In this document: positions 39,731 through 52,172 of the stretch, one piece after another | Layout of the letters: each line of letters begins with the position of its first letter | Numbering within the stretch: the stretch's first letter is position 1 | Assembly: GCA_023055355.1 (NCBI GenBank) | Contig: JALJCS010000020.1 | Span: forward strand, 5,873,001 to 5,937,000 | DNA length: 64,000 nt | Direction: 5' to 3' | Source: Agelaius tricolor | Taxonomy: Eukaryota; Chordata; Aves; Passeriformes; Icteridae | Notes under the pieces: generated by a model | The model's database searches: none | Seen by the model: only the letters and a program-made list of their open reading frames with translations | What the model was told of the DNA's origin: nothing | Translations under genes and position numbers: made by a program

Positions 39731-39928
39731 CTGATGGGAGCTGACTCATCCCCTTTATCAAGCCAGTCCTGTGGTGGGATGATGTACATGCACCAGAGCC
39801 CCCAGTTGTAGCCGTGGGCAGCGTTGGCGTACTGCTGCACCTCGAAGGTGTTGTACTTGATGTTGTCGATGGCGGGCAGGATGATCCGCTTGCGATCCTC
39901 CTTGATCCGCGTCAGCGCCGGCTCCGCC
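39731..39928 (-). CDS. GALNT9: GALNT9 coding exon: central catalytic domain
   Basis: This 198 bp exon starts with the last base of the split Trp codon and reads AEPALTRIKEDRKRIILPAI through GDESAPI, ending in the first two bases of an Arg codon (phase 2). It corresponds to about residues 254-320. The segment AHGYNWGLWCMYIIPPQDWL is a strong GALNT9 signature, where GALNT17 and GALNT18 differ at several positions. The acceptor reads CTCGTTGCTCTCAG|G and the donor AG|GTAAAT. The surroundings are unusual: a 665 bp GC-rich minisatellite starts 25 bp upstream of the acceptor, and a sense-strand LTR starts 113 bp downstream of the donor. The exon is GC-rich with many G/C third positions. No break is seen. 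Confidence 0.96.
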
Positions 39929-39952
39929 CTGAGAGCAACGAGAGCAGCACAG

Positions 39953-40617
39953 CATGTTACAGCCATGCCACCCTGCAACCCCAGGGTGCTACAGCCACCC
40001 CAGGGTGCTACAGCCACCCCAGGGTGCTACAGCCACCCCAGGGTGTCACAGCCATCCTGCAACCCCAGCGTGTTACAGCCATCCTGCAACCCCAGGGTGC
40101 TACAGCCACCCCAGGGTGCTACAGCCACCCCAGGGTGCTACAGCCACCCTGCAACCCCAGTGTGTCACAGCCATGCCACCCTGCAACCCCAGGGTGCTAC
40201 AGCCACCCCAGGGTGTCACAGCCACCCCAGGGTGTTACAGCCATCCTGCAACCCCAGCGTGTCACAGCCATGCCATCCTGCAACCCCAGGGTGCTACAGC
40301 CACCCCAGGGTGCTACAGCCACCCCAAGGTGCTACAGCCATCCTGCAACCCCCGGGTGTTACAGCCATCCTGCAACCCCAGTGTGTTACAGCCATGCCAT
40401 CCTGCAACCCCAGGGTGCTACAGCCATCCTGCAAGCCCAGGGTGCTACAGCCACCCCAGGGTGCTACAGCCATCCTGCAACCCCAGGGTGCTACAGCCAT
40501 CCTGCAACCCCCGGGTGCTACAGCCACCCCAGGGTGCTACAGCCATCCTGCAACCCCAGGATGTTACAGCCATCCTGCAACCCCAGGGTGTTACAGCCAT
40601 CCTGCAATCCCAGGGCC
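39953..40617. repeat. GC-rich minisatellite with three unit lengths (19/27/32 bp)
   Basis: About 27 head-to-tail units share the core GTGCTACAGCCA (variants GTGTTACAGCCA and GTGTCACAGCCA) and end in CCCCAG. By hand count there are 11 short units (19 bp), 12 medium units (27 bp, with an added TCCTGCAA) and 4 long units (32 bp, with a further TGCCA). The array begins 25 bp upstream of the acceptor of the 39731-39928 exon. No stops fall in any plus frame, which creates long but meaningless open frames. There are no spacers, so it is not a CRISPR array. Copy number is probably polymorphic. Confidence 0.97.
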
Positions 40618-40653
40618 CCCTTGGCAGGCTGAGGAAATGAGGTTCTCTAATTC

Positions 40654-41268
40654 TGTTGAGACGTAAACTTTAAGGGATTTAGAGATTTTAGAGGAGCTAA
40701 GGTTTTAGTTGGAGATAATTATTGGAGATAATTAAAATAAATAGGTAGGTTTTGATGAATTAAGAGTTAACTAAGTTAACTAATAATTGATTGCTTGTCA
40801 ACACAATGTTTTGTTAGCTGGGTTTATAATGAAGAATATAGAAACTGATAAATAGCTTTTAGGAACATAAGACAATTGTAGGCCTCCTCTGTTCTGGAAC
40901 CAATTGAAGACAGGAACGGGAGTTCTACCAAGGGTTCATTTGTCATATTTGCATTGAAAAGGTAGAAAGGTCAGAACGAGGAAGACTTCATTTACTTCCT
41001 CATTTTGGGACCCCTCCCCATGGAAGGGACCACCAACCCATTTCAAGGAATAAACTACACATGCTTAATAGCTTTTGAAGTAATCACCATCCAAAGTGGG
41101 GAATGGGATGTACCAAAGTTATGAATATTTGTATTTTGGGTATTCAATACTTGTATAGATAAAAGGACTCTGTAATCATCTGTAAATTGGGGTATGCATT
41201 TGGGAGCTATCCCACAATAAACATACACTTTCTAACTTTAAACTGTTAGAGAGTTTTTGTCTGTCACA
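40654..41268 (+). mobile_element. Solo LTR of an endogenous retrovirus, antisense to GALNT9
   Basis: The element starts TGTTGAGACGTAAACTTTAA and ends near GAGTTTTTGTCTGTCACA. A TATA-like TAGATAAAAGG lies at 41155-41165 and AATAAA at 41216-41221, about 50 bp later, which is the U3-R-U5 layout of an LTR. The length is about 615 bp. The sequence type resembles a songbird LTR family known to me from memory. Just past the end lies an inverted repeat, TGGATAT and ATATCCA (about 41270-41297), so the true end could be there and not at 41268. No internal coding region remains. Confidence 0.78.
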
Positions 41269-41433
41269 GTTGGATATCGGTACTAGATCAATATCCATAT
41301 TTTTTAATAAATCACTGTGAGCATCAGCACAGTGAGATGGCAAAGCCAGAGCAGGCAGGGAGGGATGGGGCACAGATCACAGCCACACGCTGCTGGGACT
41401 GCAGCTGGTGTGGGACACTGCACACAGCACAGG

Positions 41434-41463
41434 AATCAGCACTTCTGTGAAGCTGTGCCAGAG
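41434..41463. repeat. Duplicated 30 bp block X, copy 1
   Basis: The core CTGTGAAGCTGTGCCAGAG also occurs at 41954-41983. The two 30 bp blocks differ at about two positions. Confidence 0.88.
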
Positions 41464-41776
41464 ATAACTGTTGCCCTGATTTTTTAAGATTTTCTAAGCC
41501 TTCTGATGTTTACGTTCTTGTAATGAACTGTCTCACACACTGTCTGTAAATAATTTATTGTTTTGCATTCTTTTATAGAGGAGAAATTTGAGAGACTCTT
41601 AGTTTGTCCAGTGTCATTGGAGAGGTGGCACTTTCACCCTCCAATCCACTGTCACTTTTAGAAATCTATAAATGTTAGAGTCAGAAAATAAACTTCATTT
41701 TTTTTGCCTTGAAAACAGCAGTGTGTGTGCATCATGTTATTTCGTGTCCTATAGTGACCCCAACAACACAATATTG

Positions 41777-41955
41777 ACCTCATATTTTGCCTGTTACCAT
41801 AAATGTTCTTTTAGGCCAGCAGAAGATACTGTATATGGTTCACACTCTCAATTCCTATGGGTTTTAGGCCACACTTGTGCATCCCCATAGAGCCAGTGTG
41901 ACCTACCAGATCTGGATAAGCCATTATTACTATGAGATTATATTTATGAGATTAA
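41777..41955. repeat. Duplicated block Y, copy 1
   Basis: This roughly 180 bp block matches 42746-42930 in direct orientation at about 95% by eye, with one short insertion in the second copy. It ends at TATTTATGAGATTAA, exactly where copy 2 of the small block X begins. Confidence 0.93.
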
Positions 41956-41983
41956 TTAGCACCTCTGTGAAGCTGTGCCAGAG
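41954..41983. repeat. Duplicated 30 bp block X, copy 2
   Basis: Partner of 41434-41463. It directly abuts the end of block Y copy 1, so the order in the window is X-Y-X-Y. Confidence 0.88.
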
Positions 41984-42745
41984 CCTAACAACACAAATTT
42001 TGACCAAATACTTATTCTAAGGCCTGGAGACTGTTAATTCATTTCACAATGGACAAATGTTGAGAGACACCATCACCAATAGCAGCTAAATGGTCTCCTA
42101 CTGGCTGCACCACCAGGATTCCTGGCAGCAATTAAATACTGGCTGGCATGGCCTGAAGAACTAAAAACACACCAGGGGCTGCAAGAATCTGAAGGTTACA
42201 CAAAGATTTTAATCCTGTTTCCCAAGACTGACCCCATCACATCTAGTTTGAATGACAAATGTGGCTGCATTATGCCTTCTAAAACCTCTTTGGTGATGAG
42301 AAGATTTCAGGTGCCAGATGGTGCAAAAGCAGCGAACTGCAGGAAATGTTCAAGCATTTCAAAAGGCTTTAAAACATCAATGTGCTTTCCACAGAAGCTA
42401 CATCCCAAAAGGAAAGTAAAAAGCTTCAGTGCAAACACTCATTTCTGACCAAGGTAGTCTGAGTTTGCTATGAATTTACAGAGAAACTGATCCAAAGAGG
42501 TAGCAGACTTACATAAGGGTGGAAATCGTTCCTCAAAGCAGTATTAGAAAGAGCCACTGGTTCACTCCTTTGTGTGTTTCCCCTTGAAATGTGCTTTGAA
42601 AATTTTGCAGAGCTCTCACATGGATCTTTAAGGGAATGGTGGTTTGCTGAGACTCACAGAGGTAGGAGGATTTGAACACTGATCTTTTCTTACTTTTCTT
42701 TTGCTGTTGGTCAGAAGACAATTGCTCCTTTGTGATTTCAATGTT

Positions 42746-42930
42746 ACCTCATATTTTGCCTGTTACCATAAATGTTCTTTTAGGCCAGCAGAAGATATTG
42801 TACATGGTTCAGACTCTCAATTCCTATGGGTTTTAGGCCACACTTGTGCACCCCCATAGAGCCAGTGTGACCTACCAGATCTGGATAAGCCACTTCCATT
42901 ATTAGTATGAGATTATATTTATGAGATTAA
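42746..42930. repeat. Duplicated block Y, copy 2
   Basis: Partner of 41777-41955. Both contain CCTGTTACCATAAATGTTCT and GACCTACCAGATCTGGATAA. No repeat family was recognised. Confidence 0.93.
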
Positions 42931-45279
42931 GTCTTTTAAAAACCAGTGAGTGGGTAGCAGAAACACTTGCAAATCCAACAAAGCAGGGAAAAATGCAGAA
43001 AAGCTGAATCTGCTTTTTGCTTTCCATCATGTTATCTCTGCTCAGCAGCAGAAGAAAATACAGAAGGATGGACATGCCATCACTGGTCTGGTGACTCCAT
43101 GCCTGGACACATAAACTTTGGGCATAAAGCTCTCCTTCTCCCTCTAAACTCTGAAACAAAGGATTTCAGAACACCAGAAAACAGGTACAGGTGTCACTAA
43201 ATGTTTGCTTGACTCTCATGGCTTAAACAAATTTATTGTGTTTGAGTCTGATTTCCAGACCTGCCCTGCAAAGAGGGAAAGCTGCTTCCATGCCTTCTGA
43301 AGCAAAAACCTGTAAATGGCTTTCCTTTGCAAGAATCAAACTCTGTGATTCACTACTGTCTGATTCTGGAAAGGTCTTTGACAAACAGGGAAAGACTGGG
43401 AGTTTTCCAAACTACTTTTTATCTCTCTTGGTGGGAATTCTTTGGTCACCAAATCCTCAAGTCCTCAATTAATGGCATGTTTATGCTGAGACAAAGCAAG
43501 ACTGTTTAACCACCATACTTAAAATATCCTGGACGTTCCATGTCCCTTCTACAGATCCTCCTGGGGTGCTCATTTTTCAAGTACTTTACTTTGTAGGGTA
43601 GATTGAGATTGTGTGATGAAAAAGCTGAAAGAAGAGAAGGATTTCTTCTCCCTTAATGTCAGATACCTGCAATGGACCCCCCACATGCACAGTAATTGCC
43701 TCAAACTTTCATTCTCAGCAGAGAGAGGCAGAGGCTGGCACTTTTATAGTCAGATGCTTCTCATAATAATGTAGACACTGAAACTAGGTGAGATTAATAA
43801 TGTTCCTGAGGAGCCTGTTTTGAATATAAAGGGAATTTAGCCTGCTACTTTGCAAGACATCTTAAAATTGGACTGCTGAAGTGTATCCCAAATTATGGTT
43901 AGAGAGATAATGTGAAGAAAATATTCAACAGTCATACTGGGTTTTAGCCCTTAATCATATTTGTGATTGTGTTAATCCAATACTTGAGTCCTGCAAATGC
44001 TAACCTGGGACCTCATTTTCTTCTTTATATGAAGAACAATCCATTCCCAGCTCTGGAGCTGCTCTCACACAAACTATCACCAAACTACTGTCACTCTACA
44101 CCTGAAAAACTTCTGTTTTCCCATTTGTAGGGCTCACATTTATTACCACCTAACTTGGTGTTTTGCATCTGAATGGCACAAGGGGGGATCTCTGGATTGT
44201 AATACAACAGCTGGGGTCAAAATGCATGATGAAATTCCATTACTCTCTATCAATCTATTAATGTCAAATCACAGATTCTGAACTTTCAGGAAATCTGAGG
44301 CATCTGTCCTTGTGATTGGTGTTCTGCTTAAGTCCCTTGCACTCAAGAAATGTAAATATTTAAGATATTACTGCTTTGACAAGAGTTGATTTCTCTACCC
44401 TCAGGTTACAGATGAAGTCAAGTGCCATGCCAAGGTTATGGAGTCAATTGGTATGAAAGCAACTGCTGAAACTTCATCTTCTAAACCTCCCATCTCACCC
44501 ATGGAGGTGATTTCCTAGCTCTTTTGGTACCCAGATGTGTGGAAATCACATCTCTGTATGGGTTAGGAGCAGGAAATATTGAGTATCTGGACAGACTGCA
44601 CAGCTACCTAATTTCCAAAATATTTTCACACCCACAAGTAAGAAAGTAGGCTCTGAGTCACAGAAGGAAAGAGAAAATCCAGGCCAGAGCTGTTCTCTTT
44701 GCAAAAATGCAGAATGAAGGGCCTTTTAATTAAACATTGCATACCTGAGAGATTTCCCAGCCTGTCCTGCCCTATAAAAGACAGCAGAGAGAGCAATGGG
44801 GTGTTCAGAGGCTCGGCCCAAGCTGATCTCTGTGAGATCTGCAGGAACACTCAACTCCCAGAGCCTGCCAGTGCCCTCTCACTGCCAGCACTGCTGGTGG
44901 GCTGTTTGTCTGCCTGCCAGGATCCCCAGGTAATGGCCAATAAAGGAGGGCTCTGAGCTTGAACAGGACTGGCCAATGCACCGTGTTTGCGTTGCTTATC
45001 TTGAATAATCCATGGAATATGAGAGGGTTTCATTGCTATTCATGGCTAGCAAAGCCCAGCCTCAGAGCTGCTCTGTAATGCTGAGCTGAGCTGCGCATTC
45101 ATCAAATCCTTTGTCAACCTTCCTGGTCACTCTGGCTTTATGTAATTGCTTCAGATTTTAAAAAAGAATTATGATTAAATCTTTCCAAGTAATTTCTAAT
45201 TTTTTTCCTAATTTTAAACTGCTACTTTATTGTGTAGATTTACCCCTCCTCTTTATAGACACCAGCATTCTTTCTGTGG

Positions 45280-45295
45280 TTTTTTTTTTTTTTTT
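45280..45295. repeat. Poly(T) tract
   Basis: A 16 bp T run, with no recognised element beside it. Confidence 0.9.
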
Positions 45296-48200
45296 CCCAC
45301 TTTTCCTTGTTTTTTCTGCTGTCCATCTGCAGAAGGCAGGTGCTTCTGGCAGCTCACAGGACTGAAAGGATAAGAGGGGAAAAGGTTGCTGATGTCCAAG
45401 AGGCTGAGCTGATGAGCTGCAATACGTGTTTGGAGGATTGCCTTTCCACATGGCACTGCTGGCAGTGAGGCAGGATTCAGCCCTGCCTGATTAGGTGCAT
45501 AAGCCAGATGTGGATTTTGGGATCCATCTCCATTTTTCATACTGCACAATTGTTAGGTTCCTAGTTTGCATCTGAGTCAAGGTACTTTATGGGCAAAGAG
45601 CAGCATGCATTGTTAACAAGTTATTTACTGGAGCAAGAGGGAAAGTTCTCCCAGGCATATTCATAGACATGATGGATTTCAGTAAACTAAATATAATCAA
45701 AAGGCTCTGCTTTAAAGGTAGTGCTTCACATCATTCAAGTGGGGGTTTTTTTCCACTTAATAAAAACCAAGCAGACAATTTGGACTGGAATTTGAGTGAC
45801 ATATGAAGAGACTCTCCCTTCCATCCTCTCTAAAACTATTTGTCAGTGTCCTCCTCTCTCTCTGAATAGATTGTTGGTGAATGGATAAAACCAGAAGAGA
45901 AAGGACAATAAATTTAGTTCTCTTACAGACTCCACTAGGCTAAAGGGTATTTTCACTTCAATTTTATTCACTTTGATTTGTCCAAGTCAGTTGAGCACAT
46001 CACTAAACAGCACATGCATTCAATGCTTTTGCCTACCAGTGGAAAGATTTCTTCATTAACAACAGATTTTCCAAGGTGTTGAGCACCCATGATGACTTTA
46101 TTGGGAGTTCCAGCAACGCTGGCTCTGTGAGATTCAAAGAGTAAATGCTCCCAAGATAAACATTGGAGGTAGGAAGGGAGTGGAAGGCAGAATTTCAGGC
46201 AGAGTACAGAATGAGCCTGTAAGAAAATTGAGAGCAAAGGCAGGGGCCATACTGTGATCACACAGGTCTCTCTAATCCTATTGTAAGTCTATCTCTGAAC
46301 ATATATGCATTCTGTATTTAACACTGGCTTGATTCAGAGCAGCTCAAACCCCACGGGAAACCACAGCAAACAAAAACTCTGTGTTGTCTTACATCCTTAT
46401 CAGATTGCTGGAGAATTCATGCCAAAGGGAAAGCCTGATTTGTCACAATGCTAAAAAGAACAGCTTCTTCCAGATAAAAAACACATAAAAAGAAGTTAGT
46501 AATGAGCTCCTCGGTGCACATGATTATATAATTCACCTTTTTAAATATGTAAAAACACCTGCTGACTTCAAGCAGACTTTAAAAAAGGCACAACATCAGA
46601 ATAAATGCACACAATCCAAGGGAATCCACATGCATGCCACAGGCCACATCTCTGCTGCCCAGCTCTGCCACTTCAATGGCCTTCACAGCTTCAGGGATGC
46701 TTTGCTAACATGCAGCATCTGAGAAGCAGACCTTACCTTCCAGTTCTTAGTTAGAATGGCTGTATGAGGCATTTGTCAATAAATTCCTCCCTGCAGCCCA
46801 AATGTCACTTTTTCTAAATTTGTTCGCAAGTAAATCCTTTCCTAAATGACAGGAATTACACTGGGAAATGTCTCTCCAATTTTGCCCTATCCCATGTGGG
46901 TATATACCCTGATCTCTGGTTTATTTTGAGATAAACATGTCTCTTTTTTTTTAGTTCTCCACCATCCCTATGCCGCTTTTTACTCCAATAAAAAAAAGAA
47001 GAATTAACATTAAAAAAATCCAGCCTTCTTTGTCCTTCTTTCACAAATCAGAATTTCCTCTTCTTGCAAGCAGTCAGGGAAGAGTCCTTATAAGACATAA
47101 ATGAAAGACAACGTGGTCTCATCTGCTAGATTTTATGGGTCACTGGGTTTAACACCGTATTTTACTCTGGCTCTACCACTGTCAGGTACCATGAAGTATA
47201 AACTTAACAGAGAAATGTAAGAAAAAAGAAAGCTGTGTAAACTGAAAGCTTATTTTGCATGATTTCACATGCTACCTCACATTTCACTGACAATATACAT
47301 TTATCAGATGCAGACAAGCAGATCTACTGACACACATAATTCTTCACTGAGGCCATCTGCAGAATATTTAATGCAAAATGCTTTTCCTGTAAATAAGTGT
47401 TCAGAGAACTAAAAAAGAAATAAATTTCATTCTCCCTTCCTTGGTCACTAAGAGAACTCCCCCATCTGTCCTGCCTGACATCTCTATCAGCATTCCCAAG
47501 TGCCCAGGGAAGTTTCAGGCCCACAGTCCCCAGCTGGAACAGAGGGAACTCAGCACCAAAGCCTGCTGGAGAGTTAAAGATCAGCTCTTTGGCTGCCAAA
47601 CCTCAATGGCTCTTTTCTGCACCACTGAGAAGCAATGAGGATGCTTCAGTGAACATCCTAGCTTGTTGAGGTAGATGAATAGTCAAAGCTGCTTTTCTGG
47701 TACATCCTCTGCGTGTAGGCTGGCACCCTCCCATGGATCCCAAAGGCCCACGTGGCTTCTGTTGATTGTTCCACTCAGATTATATTGGTTTTGCTATCAA
47801 ACTTGTATTCCATTAAGTTACCAGAGTGATCCTGAGGCTTTGGATGAGGAAGAACTCCCTTTTCTTTTCATTTGGGTTCCCCAGGTCAGCCTGAGCCCAG
47901 GGATGCTCAGTGAACCATGTCCTGAGCATGAGTGATGTGCCTGAACGCTCCAGAGGACAGAGACTGCACAGGAGAAGGGCTGCAAAGGTAATTTCACCTT
48001 CACCACTTCTCTCATTTAGAGGGAAAGAGCCACCTGGACCTCATCATGTCCCCAGAGAGCCACCTGAGCTTGAAAAGAGGGGCCAGGGAGTTTATCTGCA
48101 GGTAGAGATTGGCTTCCTGTATGTACACTGCATGAAAATGTCACCAGGGAGCTCTCAGGGGGACAAAGACCCTGTGGCTTTGCCCCAAAAAGCACAACCA

Positions 48201-51200
48201 CCTCTCTGCTACAGAGCACTTGGGATAACCAAAGACACCAGAAGATTAGGAGGAAATCAGCTTCCTTTATCCTTTACACACCTTTTTGAGAATCCATTGC
48301 CTATGGCCACTACAAAAAACTACATTACACCTTACAGTATAGAGTGGCATCTGCAAAGTACCATCCACAGGCCTAGGGATCTTGATCTTTAGCTCTTCTT
48401 AGTTTATTAAAACACCATTTTTGTATATTTTTAAAACACTGACAACTTCAGGGATCATCCATAAAGATGGGATGTGTGAGATACAATCTGATGGATACTC
48501 AAATTTCACGTTCTCTTTCGCATGTCAGCCCCTGTCTGGCTGGTATGTTGAAATATTTTGATTAAATCCTCTTACTTCACTGCTTCCTTATTGAAACTCA
48601 TCCTTTGTCTGGCAAAATTTTAATTACTACAGGACTGCATAACTCCATTCAGTGCTCTGATAACACCTCTGTGATAGGAGCAAAAGCAATTCCTAAGATA
48701 GAATGCAACTATAATACTCTATCATTATGTCTTCTTTTATGGCTCCTAGCACCCTCTTTATGGCTGCTAATATATTGTGGTTTCTGCCTTCCACCTACTG
48801 ATTTCTGCTCTCCTTCACTCAATGTGTCCTTTTTCTCACCCAGAGAATTAACACCCTATCTCTGTAATCTCTTTCCTGCTCCCAGAAATAATGTAGGGAA
48901 GGTCTCTTCTCCTTGTCATGTTATTCTTTCCCATCTCTCAAAGACAGAGGTTTTTACAATGCTCTGCATGTTCTGCAACACCATCAGCACCCAGGATGTG
49001 CTGTCTGCTCTCAGGGGTGCCTTCAGGCATGCTGGGTGCACCTAACCCAAAGGTCAGAGCAGGAATGCTCTAATCTTCAGAGGACTGAAGGAAAACTGAA
49101 CTAAACAAGCTTAACTACACCCTCAGAGAGGAAAACACAGCAGCTTTTCCTCCTCCTTGGTTCTGCTGGGTTGCTGACTCCCACTGACATCAAGTAACCA
49201 TCAAAAACAGACCAGGTTCTACTCCAGCAGGACAGGTAGAATTTTAGAAATGAGATGTACACATGCATTACCCTGTAATTCTGATTTAAAATTCCATTTG
49301 AGAATTAATAGCAATGGCCTCCCTTTCAGGCAGTCCTCTCCACTTCCACTCTCACAGCAGCTGTATTGGCTCACACTATCAAAAGCCTTAAGGGGAACAG
49401 GTCAGTTGAAAATCACTGCTCTGAGATAACACATTTCTACATTTCTACACCTGAGAAGCCAAAAAGCAGCAATTAAGCACAGCAAAATAAATAATTCAAT
49501 AGCTAATTTGACCTGCCAGGTTGCAGAGTATTTTTTTATATCCTACCAGATTGTAATTTAGTTTAGAAGAAGTGTCCCTGGAGAGCAATGCTGTGAGAGC
49601 CCATAAAATGCTATAGTATGATATCAGGCAAAAAGCCACCTGTAAATGGGTCACTATTGTTTAAAGAAGTTTTTTTTTGCTGTCAGTCCTGCATATTTCA
49701 TGAGAAAGTGATGAAGTCCTTCTTCGATTCTTTATGAATTAATCTGCCAACTGATTAGGCAGGTAAAGCAGCCATAGATTGGGAAACTAAATTGCACTGC
49801 AGGCACTTGACTTTTAGATGGAACACAAACCAAACAGAAAGCTAAATGCTCTTTTCTGTGGTAAAGGAATTGGCTTCTTTTTAATTGCCTCACAAATAAT
49901 CCATGGACAGCTTTTAGTGGGAGCAATCCACGTGGCCTCTGAATACATAAATAAACACTGAAAATGGGGGGAAATATTCATGCAAGGTGCAACTTAGTGG
50001 GAGAATAGAACAGCAGAGCTTTAACAAGAGACTCCCACCTGATTCCTGAGTTTGTAGGGCTGTGGAGTGGGGGCAGTGCTAACCTGGTGGGAAAAAATAG
50101 AGCAGTCCAGATGGAAGGACCTCAGTTCCTCCCAGTCAAAGGAGATGAGATGAAAATGGAGATGACAGGCAACCCCATGTGCACAGGTGAGCTAAAACTG
50201 GGAGAAGTGGGTGGAGCAGGGTTTGAGATGGCTCTGAGCAGCCACAAAGGCTGAGTGGAACAAGAGGAGAAGCACCAGGGGATCCTCTGAGCCCACAGGT
50301 TGAAATGAAGGGACACAGGAGGCTCCTGGAGCATGTTTCTGTCCCCACTGGTCACTGAGTGCCCCACAGCAGGGACACAGCGTGGCTGAGACCTGAGAGC
50401 TGTGCTGGAAGGAGGGTGCACCAGGGAGTGGGCAGAAAACACAAACCTTTCATCTTGGATGTACTCTCTCATTTACTGAGCACTCCAGGTTCTTCCTGTG
50501 CTGATTTCAACCCTTTCTGACATTAAGGCAAAGCTGTACAGTAAAAAACCAAACCCTAACAAACCCCAAAGCAACCACAAAGCCCTTTCCTGCTTACTGA
50601 CACAATTGCTGATCCTCCCTGGGTACAGTACCTCAGACTGATCTCAATGTCCTTCTAAAATGATAACAAAGTTCTCCTCAAGCCCCAGAAAACTGCAGCT
50701 TGGGCAGGACAAGCACTGGGGACAGCACCCAGAGCATGCTCTCCCAAGTCCCTGATCCTGTCCCATAGCTGATATTACCCTAGATGAATGTTTGAAAAAA
50801 CCTGAAAGATCTACTTGCTTTAAAAGCAAATAAATAGATTAAACCAGCTCTTAAGCTTCTAGAAAATTACTACAGCTGCTATTATAGTCTAACATAGTCC
50901 TAAGGAAAAAAAATGGGATGATCATAAAACAGGTGCACTACAAGACTTATTTTATCGCATCTCCCATTTTATAAAGATATTCATGAACATATAAAAATAA
51001 ACACTCTACTCCTTTGCAATTAAGTTTCTCTCTAGTTGTAAGTACAGCTATTTTTACTTTTAATTTGAGGATATCTCCCAGAATTGCAGAGCATAATCAT
51101 TTCCACCATAACTCTGCATCATAATTATCAAATACCAGCCTATCTTTGGAAAATGCATGTTTTACATGCCAAAGGTCCCAGAAGTCCTTTTGCAGCTGAT

Positions 51201-51693
51201 GGTACAGATCAGCTCCTACAGTCCCAACTTCCAGTAATGCCAAATATTGGCCACCAAGTGGTGCTACAAAGATTGATTCCAAATGCAGTTCTGGCCCATT
51301 AAACCAAAAGGGGATGGGGAAAGTCATGCTAATTTCAAGCCCTATTAAAATTGCAGGCAATAATTTAATGTTTCCCTCAAATGTAAATGCAAGGAAATTT
51401 ATGAGGAAATCAGATTGGTATTCAAGTTTCTAAGAAGAAATGATAGAAAATGATGAGGAGGTAAAAGAAGCACTTGAAATCCTCCAGCCCAGAGCCTCCT
51501 TAATGGTGTCTCCCCATCTGACTGCTTTGGGATTTCACACCCATTGTGGTTCCAATTACTCCTCTCTCCACAGAGCCGTGGTAGACCAGGCACAGCAGCT
51601 TTTTTATGGTCTTGCAGCCATTGCAGGAGCCTGTCAGCAATGTTGCAATAATGAGGAGCACAATTCAGGAGTGCTTGCTGAGGTGATCCCTCC

Positions 51694-52088
51694 TGTCACG
51701 GACATATTTTCTGAAAAATACTTTTTCTAGGATCTTTTCTTCTGAGAAGCTGAGACGCCTCAGAAATGAAATGTAAACAATGATTATCTGCTGCTGTGGA
51801 ATGCAACAGCTGCATTTTTGATTGGTCTCATGTGGTTGTTTTTAATTAATGGCCAATCACAGTCCAGCTGTCTCGGACTCTGGTCAGTCCCAAGATTTTC
51901 TTATCATTCCTTTCCTTTCCTTTCTAGCCTTCTGATGAAATCCTTTCTTCTATTCTTTAGTATAGTTTTAGTATATAATTTTCTTTCAATATGATATCTA
52001 TCATAACATAATAAATCAGCCTTCTGAAACATGGAGTCAAGATTCTCATCTCTTCCCTCGTCCTGGGACCCCTGCAAACAGCACCACA
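51694..52088 (+). mobile_element. Solo LTR of an endogenous retrovirus, antisense to GALNT9
   Basis: About 395 bp, from TGTCACGGACATATTTTCTG to the CACCACA at 52082-52088. Internal marks are GAAGCTGAGACGCCTCAG, ATTGGTCTCATGTGGTTG, GGCCAATCACAGTC and an AATAAA at 52010-52015 shortly before the 3' end. This is a very common songbird LTR type as I remember it. It begins TG and ends CA as integrase-processed LTRs do, and no clear target-site duplication is visible. It sits 84 bp from the donor of the 52173-52347 exon. No viral coding region is present. Confidence 0.85.
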
Positions 52089-52172
52089 CAAAACCTCATC
52101 CCTGCAGCTGACACAGCCCTCCCTCAGCCCTGTCCCCGTGCCACTGTCCCTCTGGGCACAGCCAGCACTCAC

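Larger units (their letters stand above)
39929..52172 (-). other. GALNT9: GALNT9 intron between the 52173 and 39928 exons
   Basis: A 12.2 kb intron with GTGAGTGC donor. It is the most repeat-laden intron of the window: an antisense LTR at 51694-52088, duplicated blocks at 41434-42930, an antisense LTR at 40654-41268 and the minisatellite at 39953-40617. From about 42931 to 51693 only unique intronic sequence and a T tract near 45288 were seen. Confidence 0.9.

Noticed and set aside
39953..40617. CRISPR-like array
   Set aside because: Units are directly adjacent with no unique spacers, the host is a vertebrate, and unit length varies between 19 and 32 bp. It is a minisatellite.
39814..40666. 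Plus-strand open frames of 228-280 codons with Pro/Cys/His-rich repeats, and a 77-codon minus frame
   Set aside because: All frames are open because the minisatellite units contain no stops. The frames overlap the antisense of a true GALNT9 exon and have no homology; unit lengths are not multiples of three.
47910..48392. Plus-strand open frame of 160 codons
   Set aside because: No recognisable domain or codon pattern; antisense within the GALNT9 intron.
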